Below, one piece after another: positions 32,860 to 42,150 of a stretch of DNA of 64,000 nucleotides (positions within the stretch are counted from its first letter, which is position 1; each line of letters starts with the position of its first letter). The position numbers were made by a program, and so were the translations under genes. The notes under the pieces are model-generated. The model saw only the letters and a list, made by a program, of their open reading frames with translations, was not told the DNA's origin and made no database searches. The DNA lies in assembly GCA_022457065.1 (NCBI GenBank), contig JAJGBQ010000001.1:2852001-2916000 (forward strand), written 5' to 3'. Origin of the DNA: Curvularia sp. ZM96. Taxonomy: Eukaryota; Ascomycota; Dothideomycetes; Pleosporales; Pleosporaceae.

Positions 32860-33408
32860 TTAACTTTCTTCTAAGCTCGGGCGGTACACTTGATCGGGGC
32901 CAAGGTCTTTGGGCTGCCTCATAGTGACGTGCTCGAAAGCGGCCTTTGAAAGGTCTTTGGTGAGAGAGCCTACAGTGACTTTGTCTGGAGTCTTGTAGTA
33001 GGTGACGAGGGACTGGGAGCGAAGGTAAACGGCCGATGCTTCGCGCGTCCTGCCACGTTCGATGTAGCAGTTATCTATAGAGAGCTTGCTGCTGGTGGAC
33101 GAAGGCTTGTAGTCAAGTAGTATTTGACCTTTCTCGGGTTGATATAGAGGCTCTACGTCCTTGAGAACCCGAGCCTGCTCTGCCGGCATGACATATAGGG
33201 CAGAATATATATCGGGTAGCATGACCTCAACGGCTTTGAGCAAACCTTCAGTCTTTCCGTCGACGATATAGCTAGTTATAGCTTTAAAACTTATAGATTT
33301 TGACTTGAAGGGAACGGCTTCACCTTCTTTCGGCTTGCTGGACCAGTCGCGCGCACCTTGGCGTCTGTCTCGCGAAGAGTCTGAGCTTCTAGGAGACCTT
33401 GGAGGCAA
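32860..33408 (-). pseudogene. Open frame lacking a start codon, unrecognised
   Basis: 182 codons open on the minus strand with protein-like sequence (KAVEVMLPDIYSALYVMP and YIERGRTREASAVYLRSQS), an Arg/Ser-rich N-terminus (RSPRSSDSSRDRR) and AT-richer codons than the flanking housekeeping genes. The frame begins with TTG. It stays open upstream to about 33500 without any ATG and then meets a stop. Either a first exon lies further upstream (a CCTATAG acceptor is possible near 33494), or this is a 5'-truncated relic. No family assigned. Confidence 0.4.
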
Positions 33409-34496
33409 GCTCCGCTCGATATGGTGGGAATTGAGGTGGATTGAGTCGAAGAAAGAGTAATTTGGATAAGAAATTAGAGTATTTCTGTCTATAGGTGGTT
33501 ATGTTGGTGGTGTTGTTGGGCAGTGACACTGATCAGTGTGTGCCAAGATAGCCACCTTCCCGTGAGTTACTCTCCCAGAGAGCAAACAACGCTAGCAAGG
33601 CAGCTGTCTTGGGCCGCTCAAACAAATATTATCGTCATACGCAGATTTCTCGACCCTTTTGAAGATGCTTTCAATCTGCTTCTCTTGATCTCACGTTTGA
33701 CTGTGCAAATGCCATGGGTCGTCTTTTCAAGGCCGATAGGCCCCGTTGGAATGCCTGTTTCCCATCAGTGATGTCCAAATGGCGTTTACAACGTCGAGCC
33801 GCTTATTACAGTAATTTTTCTTTTTTGCTCGTGATCGATGATAGGCAATAGCACTTTACCAAGAGAATTCGCAATAACAAACGCGCTTTACCCCAATGCA
33901 CAAGTGAGAGCACCGCGTTTGCACCGCATTTGTACGCAGAGCTTACTATCAAACGGCATTAGGCAACAGTCACGTCATCAGAATACGTAGCGGTGAAGGC
34001 AAGTAGCGCAGGCTGCCCGCACATATAAATACGCCGCCCCGCCCTCGGTCTCCTTCCCTCCTTCATCTCTATACCTCACCTGTATATTTTAACCACAATA
34101 GTACTCGAATTGAAAGCACCTGAACCATTTGGCCACCGGCAACATGTCTTGACAGGCTTTACCAGACTATGCTGGGAAAAAGCTTCACGCTTTATATAGC
34201 TCCTGCCAGAGTCTTTCGAACAGCGATGACATGATGTTATTCTATCATAGTGAGTTTACTATTGCCCATGACATACAAGCACTCGAAATTGACCGTTTTC
34301 GATCTAGTGTTTCTCATCCTTTTCAATGCGCTTTGTTGTCGCACTTGCGAAGATCGCAACAATGATTGAACACTACGATTAAAGTGGTAGCTTAACCACC
34401 TCTTCTTCTCCTCCACGCTTTAACAACATCGTGCCGTCGCTGCTGCCGCCTGTTTCCTGTCTTCGCCGCTTGTCCGCTGCTATCATTCGCATTGCC
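33409..34496. other. 1.1 kb region of the orphan island
   Basis: AT-rich. Contains a perfect 14-bp palindrome at 33526-33539 (ACACTGATCAGTGT) and a TATA-like element at 34024. No frame over 85 codons is convincing. Confidence 0.55.
34024..34031 (+). promoter_or_regulatory. TATA-like box
   Basis: TATAAATA followed within 30-60 nt by a CT-rich tract, the usual layout of a fungal core promoter. The next supported start codon on this strand is 34497, so a leader of about 400 nt, possibly with an intron (GTGAGT at 34250), would follow. Confidence 0.4.
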
Positions 34497-35601
34497 ATGA
34501 GTCATCGGGGCTCTCCTCCCCCCGAGTTTGGGGATTTCTACGACGCCGAATACCAGTCAGACCGCGATTCCGTCCTGTCCGACACTGGCACAACATGGCC
34601 TTCTTTCGCACTTCGCCCTCGCCCTGGGTCTCGCCGTCTCGTTTTCTCTGAGCGGACCTATCCTACAGTCTGCGATGCCGTCGAACTCAGCTACCCAGAG
34701 TCGAATCTCTTCATCGGCCGGCCGCTCCGAAAACGTTCGACCCTCATATATACTGCCCAATCAACGGTATCTCTTCAGGTTTTCAGTCGATCTAAATTGG
34801 CCATACCTGATTTCCCTTCAACCAAGATAGCTTCGACTGCCCAATCCACAAGTACATGCGACAAGGATGTAGCTACCAAAGTTCATGTGGAGGACTTGTG
34901 GCATTGGCATGGGTCTACGGGACAGGACATCGACAATCTCTCCAATGTAGACTTTGCACTCCTCGTCATCAAGCGAAGCCACAACGCCGCTGGCATCGCT
35001 CCTAGCTGGGGCGACAACAACACTGGCAGCACTTCTAAGCAACCTAAGTATAAGTATACTGTTGGTGACTTCGAGAGCTTCCCGCCTGGAACCCCATACC
35101 AGGATGTGGACGATGCTAGACTTGCCTTCAACGTCTTTAAGTCCATCCGAGAAGGTATCATCGAAAAGCATGTCGTGGATTCTGTCAAGAGCGCAATTTA
35201 TCACAATGCCTCACCACAGTGTCGCGTGCAACTGGCGCACCTTGCGAACCAAGGTGGTGTCAGTGTCAAGGTTGCCGATGAGATCCTTGACGCTCGTGGA
35301 GATCTCACCACAGCGTTCACGTACGTCAGGATCTTCCGTGCCGTCATCGAGGATCCGGAAGTAGAGACGTCACACACGTGGCAAGAGTAGTACCTGAGTG
35401 AGCTCAGCGACTACCAAGTCTATCAGCACCAAGTCTAAAGCTCCCAACCTTAAGGAGTTTATTAACGCCGAGTCCGACACCCAAGCCCCCGAGAAAGCCA
35501 AGTCTGACTACACGATGAATAGCGAGGACGAACGTTTGAGCCGCAAGGACTTCCAGACGCTTTTCGAGAGAGATAAGGAGATCTGGCACAGAACCTCTTG
35601 A
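34497..35601 (+). CDS. Orphan hypothetical protein, C-terminus uncertain
   Basis: From ATG 34497 (MSHRGSPPPEFGDFYDAEY) the frame runs unspliced to a TAG at 35388-35390, 297 aa. A second protein-like frame without its own ATG follows at once (KSKAPNLKEFINAESDTQAPEK and onward to 35601). An intron at 35321-35402 with a strong GTACGT donor and a GTGAG acceptor joins the two in phase and gives 340 aa. I list the spliced extent but consider both possible. Visible features are a Ser/Thr/Arg-rich N-terminus and a helical C-terminal half (VDDARLAFNVFKSIREGIIE). No signal peptide or membrane segment. No family recognised. Part of a stretch of unrecognised genes; its 3' end is repeated in decayed form downstream. 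Confidence 0.55.
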
Positions 35602-35660
35602 TTATTAAGGAACACGTGAGTATGAAATAGGGTTATTGAAGGATATTAGAAGCACAAATT
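35480..35660 (+). repeat. Tandem duplicate, better-preserved copy
   Basis: Covers the 3' end of the orphan gene and its 3' flank. It aligns with the segment about 389 bp downstream: AGCGAGGACGAACG here against AGCGAGAACGGACG there, and AACACGTGAGTATGAAAT against AACACGCAAGTATAAAT. Confidence 0.8.
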
Positions 35661-36379
35661 GAAGGACGTACAAGTATAAATTGGGACGGAAACCATACGA
35701 GATTTAAAATATAGAATATAGGAAAAGCAACTGAGTCTAGGAAGGCTGGGAGAAAATGTTACATGATCATTATATGACATGAAGTACATAGATACAGAAC
35801 ACAGGACCTGCCCAAGGACAATCAATCATCAACTTACCAAACCAACCTCCACAGCGTGCCCGTGACACCCAAGCATCCGCCGACACCAGGCCTTATCACA
35901 CAATAGATAGCGAGAACGGACGCATAAACCATAGGGACTATAAGACGCTTTTTAAGAGAGACGAGAAGATCTAATTAAAAGAATCTTCTAATTATTCAAG
36001 AACACGCAAGTATAAATTAGTGATTATAGAAGGACATGGAAACGACTAATAGAGATAGTTTATGGCTTACGTAGTAGATGGAGGATAAGGGTTTCTTTCA
36101 AACCCCTAAATTGATTTTATAACCACCTCCCGTGTCTTTTTCTTCCATTGTCTCGTTTTGATTTATCTCGTGCCATGGACTTTTACAAAAAAAGAACAGT
36201 TCCAAGTGCTCAATGCGGCTATGGTTTTCCACCACGGCTGATCAACTCCGCCCCGCTTCGAATGGTACCAACAAATCTAACGGCTCATTCAAAGATGCTG
36301 TAGTTACACCACAAACCTGTATATCGGACAACCAATTATTACAAAAAAGTAGATCGGAAAGTATAAGAGCTTAGTGGTG
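35602..36379. other. AT-rich tail of the orphan island
   Basis: No gene supported. Contains the decayed duplicate (listed separately), flanked by AT-rich sequence up to the NmrA-like gene. Confidence 0.6.
35867..36050 (+). repeat. Tandem duplicate, decayed copy
   Basis: Second copy of the 35480-35660 segment. Differences are mostly transitions (C to T and G to A), for example CACGATGAATAG becoming CACAATAGATAG and TTTTCGAGAG becoming TTTTTAAGAG, which introduce stops into the former reading frame. The pattern suits repeat-induced point mutation or plain decay. Confidence 0.75.
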
Positions 36380-37234
36380 ATGCGTGTAGTCGTGTTTGGC
36401 GCATCTGGCGTTCAGGGCCGTCACCAAGTCCATGCTCTCGCAAGAGCAGGCCATGACGTTGTTGCCGTCAGTCGCAATCCTCAACCACTTCAAATCGATG
36501 GAAAGCCGGTCGAAGCTTTTGCCGCGGACTTTGGCAACAAAGATGCCCTGGAGAAAGTGCTCCAAGGTGCGGATAGGGTGTTCCTCAATCTCCCGTCCAC
36601 CTCATTCAACAAATCCGAACCTATAATCGCCGCAGCAAAAGACATTGGCGAAGCACCAAAGAAAGCCGGCGTCCCTTTGGTATTGTTTAATGCTAGTATG
36701 CCCGTTCCCAAGCAGCCGCAAGACATCACCGCCCAAGATGACCGAAGAAAAATGAGGTCCTTGTTACGAAAGTCCGTCCCAGTAATAAGCATTGAGCCCG
36801 TAGTGTATCTCGACAATCTTCTCGAAGGCTGGGCCTTGCCTCCAATTCGCGACCGACAAACTGTCGTCTACTGTCACAAACCCGACCTGCGCGTATCATG
36901 GATCTGCTACCACGACGTCGCGCAAATCATGATGGCTGCCATGTACCGTCCTGACCTTGCCGGACGCGATATTCCAGTCGGCGGACCTGAAACCGTTGTG
37001 CTTTCTGAGCTTACTCAGAAACTAGCAAGAACCTGGGGCAAAGATTTGGGTTACGAAAACCAGACTGTGTCGGACTTTTGCGACAAGATCAGCAAGACGA
37101 TGCAGGGAAGGGGACTGGATACGGAGACGGTTGTGAGTCAGATGTTCAAGGCGTACACTTACTACAATGAGGCGGAGGATGAGCCATTTAATATCGATAT
37201 GAAGCCAGTGGTTGAGGAACTGGAGTGGAGCTGA
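36380..37234 (+). CDS. NmrA-like NAD(P)-binding protein
   Basis: Single exon, 284 aa from ATG 36380. The N-terminus MRVVVFGASGVQGRHQVHAL contains the dinucleotide-binding GASGxxG of the extended short-chain dehydrogenase/NmrA class. VFLNLPSTSFNKSEPIIAAAKDIGEAPKKAGVPLVLFNAS and PVVYLDNLLEGWA follow the usual fold. The YxxxK catalytic pair of true dehydrogenases is not evident, so it may be a redox sensor, as NmrA itself is in nitrogen regulation, or an isoflavone-reductase-like enzyme. No targeting signal. It is the first recognisable gene after the orphan island. Confidence 0.85.
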   Translation: MRVVVFGASGVQGRHQVHALARAGHDVVAVSRNPQPLQIDGKPVEAFAADFGNKDALEKVLQGADRVFLNLPSTSFNKSEPIIAAAKDIGEAPKKAGVPLVLFNASMPVPKQPQDITAQDDRRKMRSLLRKSVPVISIEPVVYLDNLLEGWALPPIRDRQTVVYCHKPDLRVSWICYHDVAQIMMAAMYRPDLAGRDIPVGGPETVVLSELTQKLARTWGKDLGYENQTVSDFCDKISKTMQGRGLDTETVVSQMFKAYTYYNEAEDEPFNIDMKPVVEELEWS

Positions 37235-37856
37235 CGCCAATTGAAGAGTGGGCTAAACGGAGAAGTCCTTGGGATGACAAAGGCTACTACTAGGTATGAA
37301 GTCGAGATAGACAGATAGAATAAAGTCGCATGTATTTCCCTAAAGGATTTGGCAAGATCGTCATCGCGAACATACCGAAACATGTTAGCTAATTCAACAA
37401 ATAACATTGCATAAGGTTCAGCGACACACAGAGCGTGTCAAGGCTCGATAGGTGTCGAGTCGTGTACAGAGTATAACGCCGAATAGAGATATAAAGTTCG
37501 CTTCGAGTCAGGGTGTTAACTAGATGTAAGGGACATGGCACTCGGCTAAGAAACCACGAAATAGGTTCACAAGCATTCCGATTCACTCAATCATCTGCAG
37601 AGCATCAGTCTCCACCTCCAGACTATGACCAGCTCTTTAATAAGAGACGTGACATCCCAGCTTCATTACCTACGCTTTCTGAACCTCCAACAACTCAAAC
37701 TAACCAACAGTAAAGGCATGATCGTTATTGAAATTCATTACACAGTCTGTTTACCTGAACAAACAAAAAAAGATCCCTCCCAACATTCCAAAAATACGCT
37801 CATATATCCATTCTGGGATACCGAATCCAAAAAGAAAAGAAAAAAACACCAATCTC
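37235..37856. other. Convergent 3' region, NmrA-like and PPxY genes
   Basis: About 620 bp of AT-rich DNA between facing genes; nothing else seen. Confidence 0.6.
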
Positions 37857-38390
37857 TTACATTCCTCCCCCACTTGCCACATACACATTATCCTGTATCG
37901 GCTTCCCCCACTCACCAATCCCATCGCCCCTCAGCCTCTGCACCTTCAGCGCCACACTCTCAGCCTGCTTCAACAGATCCTCCTCGCTTCCCTTGGCAGG
38001 TACAAACACGGTCTCCATATCCGGCGCTGGTTTCCCAGTCCCTACATAGTTGCCTTCGGCGTCTTTGACATAGTGCGCTAGGTATGTGGAGCGCTTCATT
38101 TGGCGGGTGACGATGCTTTGCCGCACGGTACCTTGTTTGTGGGAGAAGGGGTTGTAGTTGTGGATGCTGCGGGAGACAGTGCGGGTTACCATGGGGACGT
38201 AGATGGTTTCGTCGGGGTCCCCGTGGGAGAGGGTGTCGAGGGCGCGGCGGGCGGAGGTGTAGGCTGGTGGTGGTGGGTCCGAGGAGGAAGATGAGGCTGC
38301 GTCGTGGTAGGCCGGTGGGGCTGGTTTTTCGTCTGAGGTTGTCGTTGTTGGCACGCTTTTATCGGTGGCTTTAGAGTCTGAAGAGGACAT
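37857..38390 (-). CDS. Small protein with two PPxY motifs (hypothetical)
   Basis: Single exon, 177 aa. The first 60 residues are disordered and Ser/Thr/Pro-rich and carry PPAYHD and PPPPAYTS, two PPxY motifs that bind WW domains such as those of Rsp5/Nedd4 ubiquitin ligases. The rest looks folded and conserved: ETIYVPMVTRTVSRSIHNYNPF, SHKQGTVRQSIVTRQMKRSTYLAHYVKDAEGNYVGTG and ETVFVPAKGSEEDLLKQAESVA. I recognise no named family. A role as an arrestin-like adaptor or substrate of an Rsp5-type ligase is inference from the motifs alone. Convergent with the NmrA-like gene. Confidence 0.75.
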   Translation of the reverse strand: MSSSDSKATDKSVPTTTTSDEKPAPPAYHDAASSSSSDPPPPAYTSARRALDTLSHGDPDETIYVPMVTRTVSRSIHNYNPFSHKQGTVRQSIVTRQMKRSTYLAHYVKDAEGNYVGTGKPAPDMETVFVPAKGSEEDLLKQAESVALKVQRLRGDGIGEWGKPIQDNVYVASGGGM

Positions 38391-39559
38391 GTTGGTGGTA
38401 GCGAGATGTGATTAGATGGGATTAGATGGTGATTTGGACTTGGAGTTTTGGCAATGTCTCTCTCTCTCTATATACTTGTATGAATACGAATTGATGTGTA
38501 TACTCTTTAACCTCGTACGACAACTCCCTTACGCCATACAAGTATTCCCCCGCATATCGCCATGTAACCCATCAAAGCCACTCCAAGCTCAACCACCTTT
38601 CCCAAAACTTGCTGTCCGTCTACATACGGCGTCCAACTAAGACGCCATCACATGGCCAAGCCATTCTGATCTGCGCCTCAGCCTCCCGCCATAGCCATGA
38701 CAAAAGCCCTAATCCAGAATAGGGCGACTGCAAAAGGCGACCGGAAAAGGCGGCCACATGGCTAAACTGCTGGTTTGTTCGACAGCGTGGTGGCTGTACG
38801 CTCCAACCACTCCCTCTTTTTATTTTCCGCTCCACTTTCGAGCGTCATTGCATGTGGATATATGCATGTGCATGGAAATGCGCCTTGACCACTGCCACAC
38901 ATACAGTGCACCTCCACAAGAACGAGAAAGCGGGGACAACAGGAAGCGTGATGCGGTGGCTGGTTTTAGCCTCTGAGCCTTGCGTTTCTCCTTCCGGCTT
39001 CTGCCGATCATATGACGCACTGCCGGACCAATCAGCAAGATAGGATACGCCTCTCAGGCCCTTTTTCGGGCAACCTGACTTTTCTATGCATGCACTCCGT
39101 ATGTGCATGGGCTTTAAGCTTTTTAGAGGAGAACGCGTGCATCGCGGGGATGGTTGGGTGGGTTGGACTGTGGGATTGCCATGGGGAATGGGGAATGGGG
39201 CCCCTCTATCCTCTCTCCAGGTTTTCTAGGAGACCGTGACAGGTACGCTCGTAAAGTCTCTAGTTGGACTTTTTCTTTTTCTTTAGGAAAATTAAGTGAC
39301 ATGAGCCTTGGGATGTGCGCACGAGGGCAAAGCATGGCTTAGGATGTGAAATCCAGCCTCGTGTTCGGAGCTGGCTGAAACGCGCGAAATTCGAAATCAC
39401 GACAAACGAATGGGACACAACCTGATTATCATTTGATCCATTCATCATAATTCGTAGCGTAGCACTTCTCAGCTACCGTGCTTCTATATACAGAGATTTT
39501 GAAAACCCGTCACTTTCGTTTGACGACCTTTATAAACAGCGAGCATATTTCATAGCCAT
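38391..39559. other. 1.2 kb intergenic region
   Basis: Between the start of the PPxY gene and the 3' end of the sugar transporter gene. Frames are all under 90 codons and without motifs. A short GGGGAAT duplication lies near 39183-39197. Confidence 0.55.
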
Positions 39560-41205
39560 TCATGCGTACTCCTCGTTGACGTCCCTGTCTGCCTTCTCGA
39601 GCTTGTGCTCAGGTATAATGCTACCAGTAAAAGGCTTTCGCGACATGCTGACAATAGCAGGAATGCTCTTGCCCTCGGTAAACATGACTTCCAGCTCCTC
39701 CAAGCTACGGCCCATGGTCTCGGGGTAGCCAAAGTACACGACAGGGAGAATGATGGCGGAAATGATGAGGAAAACGAGATAGTACTTCCAGCCAATGGTT
39801 TCGATAGCGACCTAGCATTGAGCGTTAGCAGGAGTAGAAAAGTGGGAACAAGCGATGTACGTACAGGAGTCACCATGTTGACGACAAAGTTCCACAGCCA
39901 GTGGTTGGCGGTCGAGATACCAGCCATAGGCACGCGGAGACGGGTCGGCGCAACCTCAGTGCAGTACAAGAAGTTTGCGCCGAGGAAGCCAATGGGAATG
40001 AAGAAGTTGAAGAGAAAGACGAAGAATGCAGAGGCAATCTGCGCGGATTGGTTCGTCTTTGGGAAGCTGGATGCGACGGCCAGAGCCAACATGCAAGAGG
40101 CCATGCCAGCACCGCTGAACATGAAGAGCTTGCGACGTCCAAAACGGTCAATGGTGAAGAAAGCGACGAAGCAGGAGACGAACTTCCATGTCAAGGCACC
40201 TCCAGAGAGGATGCGCGAGGTTTCGCTGTTGAGGCCGAGACCTTGCTGGAAGATGATCTATTGAATGTATTAGTGTGATGTTACTATGTGATTTTTGAAA
40301 ATGGATAAACTCACAGTCGAGTAAGTGGAAATGAGGTTGCTACCACACATTTGCTGCAAGAACTGGAGGAAAATGCAGAGTGAAAAGCGGTAGAACAGCT
40401 TGTCCTTGCCCATAGTGAAAATGTCGCTCATCTTTGCTGCGCTGCGGCTGGTTTCCTCAAGTGCAAGCTCAATACCAGCAATCTCGGCAGTAATCTCAGG
40501 GTCGTGCAAATCCAGACCCTTGAAGCTGGACAGACTGACGCGAGCGTCTTCCACACGGCCCTTGGCGACCAGCCAGCGAGGGGATTCAGGGATGCTGAAT
40601 ACCGCCAGCATGGGAATGACAGAGATGACTGTGGGGATGGCGAGAGGGATGCGCCATTGCAGGGGCAGGTTGTCTTGTTCAAAGAAACCCAGGTTGATCC
40701 ATGCCTCGAGGAGGTAGCCCAGAGAGATAAAACATCCGTCGAGCACGACATGCTTACCACGGTTGGCAGATGACGAGCACTCAGACTGCCAGACGGGAAC
40801 CGTAGCGCTCAAAGCACCAACGCCTCCTCCGAGGATGAAGCGACCGACAACAAACTGGGCAAGCTGGAAGCTGGTGCATTGCAGTATCTCACCGACGAGC
40901 GTCAGAGCTGCAGCCAGGAAAATGAGCTTTCGTCGTCCGAGGATGTCTCCGATCCAGGAACACGAGAGAGCACCGAAAAGAGCACCAATGGTGAAGCTAG
41001 CAACAACGGCACCTTGCTTGGTGGAGTTGCTGCTCTTCTCAGCACCATGCGTGTCAATCGTGTTGATTTCAGGAAAGTGGTCGTTCCAGTCACGGAGGGA
41101 CAGAAGGCCACCCACGCCCGACTGGTTGTATCCAAACAGCACAAAAGCTGGTAGAACGACGAGCAAAAGCTGCGCCGTCTGGAGGGTTTTGCCGCTGAGT
41201 CCCAT
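39560..41205 (-). CDS. MFS sugar transporter family protein
   Basis: Plasma-membrane major-facilitator carrier of the sugar porter family, with 12 predicted helices. Three exons, 41205-40315, 40257-39865 and 39811-39560, give 511 aa; each junction is in phase 0. Family signatures: GYNQSGVGGLLSL in helix 1, DILGRRKLIF after helix 2, VVGRFILGGGVGALSATVPVWQSE, PESPRWLVAKGRVEDA, FLQFLQQMCGSNLISTYST, DRFGRRKLFMFSGAGMA and YFGYPETMGRSLEELE. Helix 7 carries QQMCGSN where many hexose carriers have QQxxGxN, so the sugar-site Gln and Asn are kept. Substrate cannot be fixed: hexose, lactose-like or other polyol carriers are all possible. Confidence 0.92.
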
Positions 41206-42150
41206 TGTGGTAGAGGAAGGAGAGGTAAAAGCAGAGGAAGGGGAGAAGAGGACTGGACAAGACGAAGGGGAGAAGACGGCATGTCGCTACTTGTACTGCA
41301 GAGCTGTGTTCCCCACAATATCAGTAGTGTGGGAGCCATCATGGAGACGCTCCAGCCAATGCATCATTCGACTTTTCTGTCCCCACACCGTGGGGTTGAC
41401 TACTGGAGAGGCAAGATTGTGGCAGGCTCCGATGGCCGGTTCGGGTAACACCCCATACACACCGGTTGGAGGCGTGATGAAACCTTAGGCAGTGTGGAGT
41501 AAGCGTTTGTGGTAATCCCGTGCATGTCAACAATAAAAGATGCAGGGTAAGTCCGCGGCCATAGTTCGGCCTCGCTCGTATCGAGTCGAGCGGCTAGGAG
41601 TGAAATCCTTGAATTGGTTGCACCGCTATCGCCCAGGTTGAGGCTGGCAGTGGGCCGGTTGAGGCTGCGGCTCTGCGGTAAGGATTAAGCTTCCCCAAGA
41701 GCGAGCTAGTTTGCTTGAAAACCTTGATTCGCCGTGGCTCTGATTCGCCGATCCCAACGGCCTCGGCAACTGGTTTCCTCCCCACAGAAGCCGTGCGCGC
41801 CCTGTCGGTCGGTGGTATCCATCGGAAGATGGCAGCTCGTGCGAGGACGACTCTGCTCCGTGTCGAGTCGTTGTGTGTAGCCAGACCGCTCAGTCGTGAC
41901 CATGACCCCACGCGTAGCTGTCTACTACATATTTGTCGGGCCCCCCACACGCTGTGGACACTCCAAGACGGGATTGCAGATTTGAAGCGGCGGATGATGC
42001 TGATGGTGATGATGATGCGGCTCACACTATGGAATGACAGGATAAGAAATTTGCCGACGGACGCGATCAAGAGGATTACTAATGCCGGCGCCGCTTGGGA
42101 CGCCAGATTGCCTGAGAGCCTCGCGCGGTTCCTTCCCTTCTTGTCCTTTG
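41206..42150. other. Promoter region of the MFS gene and 3' flank of the PPR gene
   Basis: About 950 bp without a supported gene. A polypurine/polypyrimidine tract lies directly upstream of the MFS start (41206-41280). Confidence 0.6.
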
